From contig JBMHDH010000005.1 in NCBI GenBank assembly GCA_049889495.1, positions 1 through 18,904 on the forward strand: a stretch of 18,904 nt of DNA. The letters are read 5' to 3'. Positions 7,704 through 15,657 of this stretch are shown here, one piece after another (within the stretch, counting starts at the first letter, position 1; every line of letters begins with the position of its first letter). A program made the position numbers and the translations under genes. The notes beneath the pieces are model-generated. The model saw only the letters and a program-made list of their open reading frames with translations, had not been told where the DNA came from and ran no database searches. This DNA is from UBA685 sp049889495 (GTDB taxonomy: Bacteria; Pseudomonadota; Alphaproteobacteria; Puniceispirillales; Puniceispirillaceae).

Positions 7704-8504
7704 ATGTCACAAACTGAATTGGCACAATATGTGAATATCAAAGCGCATCCTTTGTCTGATGACCCTTATCGCCATCACTGCAAAGACCAGTTGGCAACAA
7801 AGGGTGTGTTAACTCTGCCAGGCTTCTTGCATCATGACACATTGACCACATTGGTGGCACAGGCAAATCAAACAGCGCCTTTGGCTTATTATGCCAAAGG
7901 CACTCATAATGTATATTTGACCCCGCCAGATACCTCTTTGGATGCTGACCATGTCTTTAACAGGCAAGTTGTCTCATCAAAAGGGGTTGTGGCAACGGAT
8001 CAAATTCTCGCTGAATCAGCCTTGCATGCGATTTATCATAATGCGGTATTTCAATCCTTTATCTGTGATGTGGTTGGCCAGAGTGCGATTTACCCTTATG
8101 CAGACAGCCTGTCATCTATCAATGTGCATTATGCTGGCGAAGGCAAAGAGCTAGGCTGGCATTTTGACAATTCAGCCTTTGCGATCACCTTATTATTGCA
8201 AGCCCCTGAGGCAGGTGGTGTTTTTGAATATGTCAAAGATGTAAGAGACGCTGATGCAGGGGATTATAATTTTGAGGGCGTTGCCGCGGTATTGGATGGC
8301 AAAACACCCCCTGCCAGCCTTGATATCACCCCTGGTACTTTGGTGTTATTCAGAGGTCGCAACGCCATGCATCGCGTGACACCCACAATTGGTAAGACAA
8401 ACCGTATGTTGGTGGTGCTTGCCTATAATGAAGCCCCTGGCATCTGCTTATCTGAATCAGCCAGACAGACCTTTTTTGGCAGGCTCGGTGAAGTGCCTGC
8501 TTAA
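7704..8504 (+). CDS. Fe(II)/2-oxoglutarate oxygenase, BesD/HalD-like hydroxylase
   Basis: The 266-residue enzyme has a complete 2-His-1-carboxylate site: His153-Phe-Asp155 in ELGWHFDNSAF and the distal His223 in RNAMHRVTP, with Arg234 placed to bind the 2-oxoglutarate carboxylate. The surrounding text (WHFDNSAFAITLLLQAPEAGG, then FEYV) is that of the BesD/HalD-like group, whose halogenase members lack the Asp. Here the Asp is kept, so hydroxylation (or demethylation) rather than halogenation is expected. Known relatives act on free amino acids, and the substrate here is unknown. GTG 7701 and ATG 7704 are adjacent possible starts behind GGGGG. ATG is preferred. The PhyH-like oxygenase gene follows 209 bases later, after a possible weak terminator. 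Confidence 0.85.
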   Translation: MSQTELAQYVNIKAHPLSDDPYRHHCKDQLATKGVLTLPGFLHHDTLTTLVAQANQTAPLAYYAKGTHNVYLTPPDTSLDADHVFNRQVVSSKGVVATDQILAESALHAIYHNAVFQSFICDVVGQSAIYPYADSLSSINVHYAGEGKELGWHFDNSAFAITLLLQAPEAGGVFEYVKDVRDADAGDYNFEGVAAVLDGKTPPASLDITPGTLVLFRGRNAMHRVTPTIGKTNRMLVVLAYNEAPGICLSESARQTFFGRLGEVPA

Positions 8505-8508
8505 AAAA

Positions 8509-8544
8509 ACGCTGTCTTTATCATCAGACACAGCGTGATCGTTT
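8509..8544 (+). terminator. possible intrinsic terminator after the first oxygenase
   Basis: ACGCTGT (8509-8515) pairs with ACAGCGT (8530-8536), and inner CT/AG pairs extend the stem past a two-base bulge. The trailing sequence GATCGTTTT holds only a short T-run, so termination is likely partial. Confidence 0.45.
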
Positions 8545-8713
8545 TGGTTCCATAAAATCCCTTTTTGGCTAGGCAGGTTTTTTGATCATGTGATGGGGTC
8601 TTGCGCCGCTCATCAGATGACAAAAACAAAGCATAAATAGTCGTTTTTCAAAAAATAAATGAGGCTTGAAATACGGCACCAATAAAGAAGGCCTTGAGCA
8701 AAATGAGGGACCA

Positions 8714-9517
8714 ATGGAAGAGCATAATATCCCACAGATCATCACAGATTATAAGCGTGATGGCTATGTTGGCGGGGTGCCGCTTTTGTCTGAAAGCGAG
8801 GTTCTGCAGCATCGAGGCGCACTTGAAGATGCAGAAGCCAATTTCGGCGAAATGCATTACCGAAGCAAGGTTTACACCATTCATAGATCACCGCTGGCCT
8901 TAGCCACTCTGCCAAGCGTACTTGACATTGTCGAAGCGATGATCGGGCCAAATATCCTGCTTTATAATGCGACCTATATCATTAAAGAACCACAAGCCCC
9001 CTCTTTTGTCAGCTGGCATCAAGATTTGACTTATTGGGGCCTGTCTTCAGATGATCAGGTCACAATGTGGCTTGCGCTATCACCTGCCAATGAAAAAAGC
9101 GGCTGTATGCGCATGATCCCTGGCTCTCACAAAGGCGGGATGCATCAGCATCAAGAAACAAATGATGACGATAATGTTTTGCTGCAAGGCCAAACCGTCC
9201 ATGGCATTGATGAATCACAAGCGCGGCTGTGTCCCTTGGCGGCGGGCGAAGCGTCATTTCATCATGGCTGGACCTTGCATGCCTCATTGCCAAATCACAG
9301 TGATGACAGACGCATTGGCCTGAATGTCCAATATCTAGCAACCTCTGTACGACAGACAAAACATGATTTAGATACCGCTCTGTTGGTTCGTGGCGTAGAT
9401 GAATATCATCATTTCGAAGCAGATTTGCCTGCTAGACGTGATTTGCATAAAGATGATATTGAACGCCAACGCCTGTTGGAAGAGCGATATAATCTGATTG
9501 CTGGCACACGAAATTAA
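8714..9517 (+). CDS. phytanoyl-CoA dioxygenase (PhyH) family protein
   Basis: The 267-residue protein is a PhyH-type Fe(II)/2-oxoglutarate oxygenase. The metal triad is His102-Gln-Asp104 in FVSWHQDLTYWGL and distal His189 in WTLHASLPN, followed by a RRIGLNVQYL strand with the 2OG-binding Arg (199 or 200). SGCMRMIPGSHKGG is the usual PhyH segment preceding the distal His. The ATG at 8714 is preferred because GAGGGA lies just upstream. A TTG at 8666 would add 16 poorly conserved-looking residues. Family members hydroxylate acyl-CoAs, ectoine, or other small compounds, and one cannot tell which here. The CoA ligase gene starts 39 bases after its stop, in the same direction, which makes an acyl-CoA or acyl-derived substrate plausible but unproven. 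Confidence 0.87.
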   Translation: MEEHNIPQIITDYKRDGYVGGVPLLSESEVLQHRGALEDAEANFGEMHYRSKVYTIHRSPLALATLPSVLDIVEAMIGPNILLYNATYIIKEPQAPSFVSWHQDLTYWGLSSDDQVTMWLALSPANEKSGCMRMIPGSHKGGMHQHQETNDDDNVLLQGQTVHGIDESQARLCPLAAGEASFHHGWTLHASLPNHSDDRRIGLNVQYLATSVRQTKHDLDTALLVRGVDEYHHFEADLPARRDLHKDDIERQRLLEERYNLIAGTRN

Positions 9518-9556
9518 CAATTACCTAGCTGCCTTTTTAAAGATGATTTTCAAAAT

Positions 9557-11107
9557 ATGACTGACCTATCTTCTCCGCTTCGTGTGACATTGGGCGCGCT
9601 TATTCATGATCTTGCCAACACATATGGGGACCGCCCTGCCATTACAGATGTGATGACAGATGAAACCTTAAGCTATGCTGAATTTGATCGCTTTATTAAC
9701 CGCATTGCCCATGGATTTTTAACCTTGCCTGAAAGCCAGATTACACATGTCGGCATCATGCATGAAAACGCCTTATCTTATTTGGCAATGACCTATGCGT
9801 TAAAGAAAACCAACCATATTGAAGTATCGATTAACCGCGCTTTTAAAGGCATTGCGCTTACCAGAATGATCAATCTGACCGAATGCCAAATTTTGATGAC
9901 ATCACGGTCTCATTTTGATGCGCTAGCAGATATCATTGCCGAATTACCGCATCTGAAAAGTTTGTTATTAACAGATGGCCATGAAGAGGCAAAAGCGCGC
10001 TTTCCGCATTTGGCGATCCATAATTTCTGGGAGATGTTATCTGATGATGACAGCCACATAACATCTGACGCATCAGATACAGATGTGGCCACCATCATGT
10101 TTACGTCTGGTACAACAGGCATTTCAAAAGGATGTTTGTTATCGCATCGCTATGCTATACGCACCGCTGAAAATATGATTGGGCCCTTTCGGCTCACCAA
10201 GGATGATGTGAATTACACCCCTTATCCTTTGTCGCATATTGGGCCAGCTTATTATGATATTTTGCCCACATTCCTGACAGGCGGTCATGCGATTATGCGC
10301 GACCGCTTCAGCCTATCGCGTTTTTGGGATGAGATCATAAAATATAATGTGACATGGTTTATGTGTCTTGGGTCTGTGCAACAATTATTATATTCAGCCG
10401 CGCCGTCAGACAAAGACAGAGCCCATAAGGTCACACGTATTTGGTCGACACCTGCGCCTGTGCCAAAGGCCGATTTTGACAAACGTTTTGGCCTGCATGT
10501 GATCCCTGGCGGTGGCTATGGGTCAACAGATGCGGGCTGGGTTGTCACACCGCAATGGGACCATGATGGCGGGGTTGTGTTACCGCATTTTGAAGTGGCC
10601 ATTGTGGATGATAATGATGATCTTTTGCCACCAGGGCAAAAAGGCGAGATCGTCATCCGACCAAAGGAAGCTGGCGTGATGTCTGATGGCTATTTTGGCA
10701 TGGCTGATAAAACCAATGAAAGCAGACGCAATTTATGGTTCCACACAGGGGATATTGGCTGGCTTGATGAAGATGGCTTATTCTATTTCACATGCCGCAA
10801 ATTTGAACGCATCAGAATCAAAGGTGAATTGGTTTCTGGCTTTGAGGTTGAAGAAGGCGTGTTAACACACCCCGATATCACAGATGCGGCCGCCATTGGC
10901 ATTGCCGCTGATTATGGCGAAGAAGAAATCAGGTTATTTGTGACCCTGCGCGAAGGCAGCAACGTAACAAGCGATGAGATCACAGAGCATTGCCAAAAAA
11001 CAATGGCAAAATTCATGATACCGCGCTTTATCACAATCTTACCTGCTTTGCCGCGCACATTAACAGGCAAAACAGAAAAAGGGGAATTGGCAAAATACCC
11101 GCTGTAA
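9557..11107 (+). CDS. AMP-dependent acyl-CoA synthetase/ligase, CaiC-like
   Basis: The 516-residue protein belongs to the ANL (AMP-binding) superfamily. Motifs in order: P-loop TSGTTGISKG from about residue 183, YGSTDAG at 321-327 (the usual YGxTE has Glu, here Asp325), WFHTGD with Asp399, the hinge region RKFERIRIKGE around 414-424, and the C-terminal RTLTGK with the likely adenylation Lys505. It should activate a carboxylic acid as acyl-AMP and then form the CoA thioester. The overall wording recalls crotonobetaine/carnitine-CoA ligases, but no CaiA, CaiB or CaiD partner is present. The ribosome site before ATG 9557 is weak (AAAG only). It ends the oxygenase cluster, and its acid substrate is unknown. 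Confidence 0.88.
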   Translation: MTDLSSPLRVTLGALIHDLANTYGDRPAITDVMTDETLSYAEFDRFINRIAHGFLTLPESQITHVGIMHENALSYLAMTYALKKTNHIEVSINRAFKGIALTRMINLTECQILMTSRSHFDALADIIAELPHLKSLLLTDGHEEAKARFPHLAIHNFWEMLSDDDSHITSDASDTDVATIMFTSGTTGISKGCLLSHRYAIRTAENMIGPFRLTKDDVNYTPYPLSHIGPAYYDILPTFLTGGHAIMRDRFSLSRFWDEIIKYNVTWFMCLGSVQQLLYSAAPSDKDRAHKVTRIWSTPAPVPKADFDKRFGLHVIPGGGYGSTDAGWVVTPQWDHDGGVVLPHFEVAIVDDNDDLLPPGQKGEIVIRPKEAGVMSDGYFGMADKTNESRRNLWFHTGDIGWLDEDGLFYFTCRKFERIRIKGELVSGFEVEEGVLTHPDITDAAAIGIAADYGEEEIRLFVTLREGSNVTSDEITEHCQKTMAKFMIPRFITILPALPRTLTGKTEKGELAKYPL

Positions 11108-11289
11108 AGAAGCTGGTTAAGATGTCTGAAAAAAGACAATAGAAGACGTTCCTATCATGGAGCAAAAATCAATAAGGTTCAGGTTAAGTGAGATTTTCTT
11201 GCTCTATAAAATTAGACGCTGTAATAGAGGCTAGGATTTAAAGATAGCACTGAATAACAGAGATTCAGAATAACAAGGGATAAAGGCAA

Positions 11290-12966
11290 ATGAGTGTAAA
11301 AAGTGATATTGAAATCGCACGCGCGGCTAATAAAAAGCCAATTATGGAAATTGGTGAAAAAATTGGGATTGGTGCCGCCGATCTTTTGCCTTATGGCCAT
11401 GATAAAGCAAAAGTGTCACAGAATTTTATTAACTCTGTTCAAGACAAAGAAGATGGCAAGTTAATTCTTGTAACAGCCATTAACCCAACCCCAGCTGGTG
11501 AAGGCAAGACCACAACAACTGTTGGCCTTGGCGATGGGTTAAACCGCATTGGCAAGAACGCCATGATCTGTATTCGTGAAGCGTCATTGGGGCCAAATTT
11601 TGGCATGAAGGGCGGTGCCGCTGGTGGGGGGTATGCCCAGATCGTCCCTATGGAAGATATGAATCTGCATTTCACAGGCGATTTCCACGCCATCACATCA
11701 GCGCATTCTTTGCTATCTGCGATGATTGATAATCATATTTATTGGGGTAATGAGCAGGAAATTGACACACGCCGTGTTGTATGGCGACGCGTGGTTGATA
11801 TGAATGATCGTGCCTTGCGTCAGATCACAGCCTCATTGGGCGGCGTATCAAATGGTTTCCCGCGTGAAGCTGGTTTTGATATCACAGTGGCATCTGAAGT
11901 GATGGCGATTTTGTGTCTTGCCAAAGATTTGGCCGATTTGCAAAAGCGCCTTGGCGATATGATTATTGCCTATCGCCGTGATAAGAGCCCTGTCTTTTGC
12001 CGTGATATCAAAGCAGATGGCGCAATGACCGTGTTGTTGAAAGATGCGATGCAGCCAAATCTGGTTCAGACACTAGAAAATAACCCTGCCTTTGTGCATG
12101 GCGGTCCATTTGCCAATATTGCCCATGGTTGTAATTCTGTGATCGCCACAACAACCGCGCTGAAATTGTCAGATTATGTTGTGACCGAAGCTGGCTTTGG
12201 TGCTGATTTGGGTGCTGAGAAATTCATGAATATCAAATGCCGCAAGGCAGGCTTGGCACCATCTGTTGTTGTGCTTGTTGCCACAGTGCGTGCGATGAAG
12301 ATGAATGGCGGCGTTGCCAAAGATGATTTGGGCACAGAAAATGTGGAAGCGGTTAAGGCAGGTTGTCCAAACCTTGGTCGTCACATTGAAAATCTGAAAT
12401 CATTTGGTGTGCCTGTTGTGGTTGCGATTAACCACTTCATCAAAGATACAGATGCTGAGATTGAAGCGGTGAAGGCATTTGTGGCTGATCAAGGCGCAGA
12501 AGCCATTGTTTCAAAACATTGGGCCGATGGGTCTGCTGGCTCTGAAGAATTGGCCATCCGTGTGGCTGAATTGGCTGATGCTGATACAGGCAATTTTGCC
12601 CCGATTTATCCATCAGAAATGTCATTGGCTGATAAGATTCAAACAATCTGTAAGCGTATTTACCGCGCTGATGAAGCCATCATGGATAAGAAAATCCGCG
12701 ACCAGCTGCATGATTGGGAAGCGCAAGGCTATGGTGATTTGCCTGTTTGTATGGCCAAAACACAATATAGCTTTTCAACAGATCCGACATTGCGTGGGGC
12801 ACCTGTTAATCACAGCGTTCCTGTCAGAGAAGTGCGCATCAGCGCAGGTGCAGGCTTTATCGTTGTGGTATGTGGTGAAATTATGACTATGCCTGGCTTG
12901 CCAAGAAAGCCAGCCGCTGAGACAATCTGTCTAAATGCTGAAGGCGAAATCGAAGGCTTATTCTAA
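11290..12966 (+). CDS. fhs: formate-tetrahydrofolate ligase
   Basis: The 558-residue protein is a full-length monofunctional Fhs. It joins formate to tetrahydrofolate with ATP, giving 10-formyl-THF in the cytoplasm. The ATP P-loop TPAGEGKT lies at residues 67-74 (Lys73), followed by the family segments REASLGPNFGMKGGAAGGGYAQ and the FTGDFHAITSAHSLL motif. The C-terminus has the usual TDPTLRGAP and GFIVVVCGEIMTMPGLP. The ATG at 11290 follows AAGG. The 182-base upstream gap holds TATAAA at 11205-11210, a possible -10 element without a good -35, and I saw no recognisable riboswitch. folD follows, separated by a perfect terminator hairpin. Confidence 0.98.
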   Translation: MSVKSDIEIARAANKKPIMEIGEKIGIGAADLLPYGHDKAKVSQNFINSVQDKEDGKLILVTAINPTPAGEGKTTTTVGLGDGLNRIGKNAMICIREASLGPNFGMKGGAAGGGYAQIVPMEDMNLHFTGDFHAITSAHSLLSAMIDNHIYWGNEQEIDTRRVVWRRVVDMNDRALRQITASLGGVSNGFPREAGFDITVASEVMAILCLAKDLADLQKRLGDMIIAYRRDKSPVFCRDIKADGAMTVLLKDAMQPNLVQTLENNPAFVHGGPFANIAHGCNSVIATTTALKLSDYVVTEAGFGADLGAEKFMNIKCRKAGLAPSVVVLVATVRAMKMNGGVAKDDLGTENVEAVKAGCPNLGRHIENLKSFGVPVVVAINHFIKDTDAEIEAVKAFVADQGAEAIVSKHWADGSAGSEELAIRVAELADADTGNFAPIYPSEMSLADKIQTICKRIYRADEAIMDKKIRDQLHDWEAQGYGDLPVCMAKTQYSFSTDPTLRGAPVNHSVPVREVRISAGAGFIVVVCGEIMTMPGLPRKPAAETICLNAEGEIEGLF

Positions 12967-12980
12967 GATATAATTTTCCG

Positions 12981-13010
12981 ATAAAGGCCCATGATGGGCC
13001 TTTATTTTTA
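12981..13010 (+). terminator. intrinsic terminator between fhs and folD
   Basis: An 11-bp perfect stem (12981-12991 with 12995-13005, core AAAGGCCCA/TGGGCCTTT) has a three-base loop and is followed by TTTTTA. It begins 14 bases after the fhs stop and ends only 30 bases before the folD ATG. Confidence 0.93.
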
Positions 13011-13040
13011 TCTATGATTTAAAAAAAAGGGGTAACAATC

Positions 13041-13934
13041 ATGGGCGCTGATGTAATTGATGGCAAAGCTTTTGCAGGCCGTGTAAGGGAAAAAGTTGCT
13101 GGCCATGTGGCCACATTGAAATCTGACCATGGCATCACCCCTGGTTTGGCCGTGGTATTGGTTGGCGAAGATCCTGCCTCACAGGTTTATGTCCGCTCTA
13201 AGGGCAAACAGACAGTTGAAGCTGGCATGAATTCTTATGAACATAAGCTTGATGTTGATACCTCAGAAGACACGCTATTGGCTTTGATTGACAGCCTGAA
13301 CCAAGATGACAATGTGCATGGCATTTTGGTGCAATTGCCTTTGCCATCTCATTTGAATGAAGATTTGGTCATTAACCGCATTGCACCTGAAAAAGATGTG
13401 GATGGCTTTCATATCTCAAATGTCGGTTTGCTAGGTACGGGTCAGAAATCAATGGTGCCATGTACACCGCTTGGCTGTTTGCTGATGCTTCGTGATTATC
13501 ACGGCTCTATTTCTGGCATGGATGCGGTTGTAATTGGCCGATCAAACATTGTTGGCAAGCCTATGGCACAATTGCTTTTAAATGACAGTGCGACTGTTAC
13601 CATTGCGCATTCACGCACAAAAAATCTAGCCGATGTGGTTCGCCGCGCTGATATTGTTGTGGCTGCGGTTGGCCGCCCTGAAATGGTGCCAGGTGACTGG
13701 ATAAAAAAAGGCGCAACTGTCATTGATGTGGGGATTAACCGCATCGAAGGCGAGGCTGGCAAAACACGGCTGGTGGGTGATGTTGATTATGACAGCTGTG
13801 CCGCTGTCGCAGGGGCAATCACACCAGTCCCAGGGGGTGTTGGCCCAATGACGATTGCGTGCTTGCTTGCCAATACAGTCACAGCCTGTTGCCGAATTAA
13901 TCAGTTACCAGATCCAGAAGGGTTTTTATCATAA
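13041..13934 (+). CDS. folD: bifunctional methylene-THF dehydrogenase/methenyl-THF cyclohydrolase
   Basis: The 297-residue FolD interconverts 5,10-methylene-THF, 5,10-methenyl-THF and 10-formyl-THF with NADP. The catalytic Tyr50-x3-Lys54 lies in SQVYVRSKGK, Gln98 in LVQLPLP, Asp121 in KDVDGFH, the nucleotide-binding motif GRSNIVGKP at 166-174, and the C-terminal PVPGGVGPMT is intact. The length is normal for the family. The start ATG at 13041 has AAAGGGG upstream. With Fhs it connects the formate and methylene levels of the folate pool. A terminator lies 30 bases upstream, and the DUF4174 gene lies directly downstream and may be translationally coupled. Confidence 0.98.
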   Translation: MGADVIDGKAFAGRVREKVAGHVATLKSDHGITPGLAVVLVGEDPASQVYVRSKGKQTVEAGMNSYEHKLDVDTSEDTLLALIDSLNQDDNVHGILVQLPLPSHLNEDLVINRIAPEKDVDGFHISNVGLLGTGQKSMVPCTPLGCLLMLRDYHGSISGMDAVVIGRSNIVGKPMAQLLLNDSATVTIAHSRTKNLADVVRRADIVVAAVGRPEMVPGDWIKKGATVIDVGINRIEGEAGKTRLVGDVDYDSCAAVAGAITPVPGGVGPMTIACLLANTVTACCRINQLPDPEGFLS

Positions 13935-13987
13935 CCTATCTTGCGCATTGTCAGACATTATTTTGGATTGCATCTACAGGGCTTGTC

Positions 13988-14371
13988 ATGATGACTGGCC
14001 CTGTTTTTGCAGATAAAATGACCCCAAATTTTGCATCCTATTTATGGGAAAGTCGGCTTGTGGTGGCTGTTTTTAATGACTTGGATGATCATAATCATTC
14101 TGATTTAACGCGTGCCATAAATGATTTTCAAAAAGCGTATCTTTGCGAGAATGCGGCACGCAACCTTGCTTTTTTGGCATTTCACCAAGATGCGTTACCA
14201 GATGATGCCCCTGCCGTAATGCGTCAAAAAAGTGGCTTATTTTTAATTGGCCATGATGGGGGTATCAAAGCCCATAGCCAAGATGACAACTTATTATCAT
14301 CACTCCATAGCATCATTGACGGCATGCCCATCAGGCAATCTGAGATGGCTCAAGATCCCATTTGTGACTAG
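13988..14371 (+). CDS. DUF4174-domain protein, probably exported, 5' end uncertain
   Basis: The 127-residue product ends with FLIGHDGGIKAHSQDD and SIIDGMPIRQSEMAQ, the typical end of DUF4174 proteins, which are usually small secreted or periplasmic proteins with a thioredoxin-like look and unknown role. The ATG at 13988 has CAGGG upstream, but the protein then begins MMTGPVFADK, which is only the tail of a signal peptide. The hydrophobic part (WIASTGLVMMTGPVFA) continues in frame upstream to 13961 without any ATG, GTG or TTG. A TTG at 13941, seven bases after the folD stop, would supply a basic start (RIVRHYF) if one T were added to the TTTT at 13961-13964. A frameshift or sequence error is therefore suspected. 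Confidence 0.75.
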   Translation: MMTGPVFADKMTPNFASYLWESRLVVAVFNDLDDHNHSDLTRAINDFQKAYLCENAARNLAFLAFHQDALPDDAPAVMRQKSGLFLIGHDGGIKAHSQDDNLLSSLHSIIDGMPIRQSEMAQDPICD

Positions 14372-14400
14372 CTTTATAGGACAAGCGATATCAGGAGGGG

Positions 14401-15657
14401 CTATTTTGGGGATCTGGCTTTTTTAGCACGCTCAAAACTGCCAGATCTTTGGGCTTCATAGCCCTCTTTGCCAAGCAAATCACTCAATGCCTCGCTTCGC
14501 AAATTCACCAGCTTTGGGGCCACTGACCCTGCTTCGGCAAGGCCATCACATCGCGCCTGACCTGCTAATTTTTTTGTAACCTGATGCGGTTGCACTGACG
14601 ACATATAATCACAATCCACCACTTCAGATTTGATAATATAGCCAGCGGCAATCGCGGCTTCATAAAGCGCATGGCCTTTTTGCGTGCGGGTAATGACAGA
14701 ATTAAACCCTGGGTCAGTTTCGCTTTCATAACGATCTGGCGAGGCCCCGTCCCATGCGTCACCAGCGACGATATCGGCGGCTTCCCCAATGCCATCTGGA
14801 CAAATTTTACAACGCAAGGGCATTGACCATTGGCTTTCATCTTCGCCCCAAAAATCCAAATAATGGAAATCATGTTGTGCGCCTGTATGATAATGCAGGC
14901 TGGTTGGCCCTGGGCACCCAAAGCCGCGATAACGCACCCCAGATAGCCCGTCATCAGTCAGATCATGATCTGCCAAAAAGCCGCGAAATGCGTCATCTGG
15001 CTGAAAGCCACCACAAAGCATGGTCAGCCAATAATGCAAGCGCGCATTTACGCGATCATCACTATGCGCCAAATTGCGCAAGGCATTTAAATCACATGGC
15101 TTGGCAACAACCGCAAAACGCTGGTCGGATGATAACACCTCTTCAATGGTCAGAAGCGCGGCTGTTGGCCCATAACGAGACCCAGATGCGGCCACCACCT
15201 CTTTTGTGGTGCGACTGATTGTGGCAAGGCCAAAATTCGCTGGCAAATGATCTGTTGCAGGGTCAGGTGCTTTGACATGCAAGATCGCATCAACCAGCCC
15301 TTCCTCTAGCAAATAGATCGCTAGGGCTGTTAACATGCCAGCGGTGGCAGCTTCATGACGAACGGCTTTGTTGCTGGCATAACCAAGGCTCATTTCTTGA
15401 TAAGGGCCCCATACCACATCATGATGAGCCGCTTGTTTTCCGACCTCTTCTGGCAAGCCTTCAATGCGTAATGACGGGCAAGTCACCGCGACCTTTTCCA
15501 TCATATCATCATTAAATTCATCATTAGCAAAGGGGCGCAAATCCCCATTTTGCCCTCTTTTCATAATAATTGCATTTGGCGCAAGCGCGGCACATAACCC
15601 ACAACCAAGGCATAAGCCATCATCCACAATTTTATGAAGATCATCAGATGCTGTCAT
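14401..15657 (-). CDS. FrhB-like iron-sulfur oxidoreductase (coenzyme F420 hydrogenase/dehydrogenase beta-subunit family)
   Basis: The 418-residue protein has the N- and C-terminal FrhB/FdhB domains. A [4Fe-4S] site is formed by Cys16, Cys19, Cys22 (CLGCGLC) and probably Cys60 (VTCPS). A second Cys set, Cys188 (KPCDLNAL), Cys215 (LCGG), Cys283 and Cys286 (RCKIC), is typical of the family. Relatives are flavin/Fe-S enzymes that oxidise or reduce diverse substrates. In bacteria they often sit in polysaccharide gene clusters, and use of F420 itself need not follow. The start at 15657 overlaps the cysQ stop as ATGA, indicating translational coupling, and an alternative ATG lies at 15669. It closes the sulfation operon and is convergent with the DUF4174 gene (29-base gap). 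Confidence 0.87.
   Translation of the reverse strand: MTASDDLHKIVDDGLCLGCGLCAALAPNAIIMKRGQNGDLRPFANDEFNDDMMEKVAVTCPSLRIEGLPEEVGKQAAHHDVVWGPYQEMSLGYASNKAVRHEAATAGMLTALAIYLLEEGLVDAILHVKAPDPATDHLPANFGLATISRTTKEVVAASGSRYGPTAALLTIEEVLSSDQRFAVVAKPCDLNALRNLAHSDDRVNARLHYWLTMLCGGFQPDDAFRGFLADHDLTDDGLSGVRYRGFGCPGPTSLHYHTGAQHDFHYLDFWGEDESQWSMPLRCKICPDGIGEAADIVAGDAWDGASPDRYESETDPGFNSVITRTQKGHALYEAAIAAGYIIKSEVVDCDYMSSVQPHQVTKKLAGQARCDGLAEAGSVAPKLVNLRSEALSDLLGKEGYEAQRSGSFERAKKARSPK

Noticed and set aside
7704..8504. Radical halogenase call for the BesD/HalD-like protein
   Set aside because: The HxD motif keeps its Asp, which leaves no open halide site at the iron.
11108..11289. Possible folate or other riboswitch before fhs
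   Set aside because: I looked for conserved stems and junctions and found only short weak inverted repeats such as GTCT/AGAC. Nothing matches a known riboswitch pattern by eye.
12479..12886. Plus-strand ORF of 135 residues inside fhs
   Set aside because: It is an out-of-frame shadow of a highly conserved gene with implausible composition.
14754..15218. Plus-strand ORF of 154 residues opposite the FrhB-like gene
   Set aside because: It is antisense to a well-supported coding frame, rich in His, Arg and Asn, and has no recognisable motif.
14401..15657. True coenzyme F420 enzyme
   Set aside because: The family name comes from archaeal members. No F420 biosynthesis gene is seen, and many bacterial members do not use F420.
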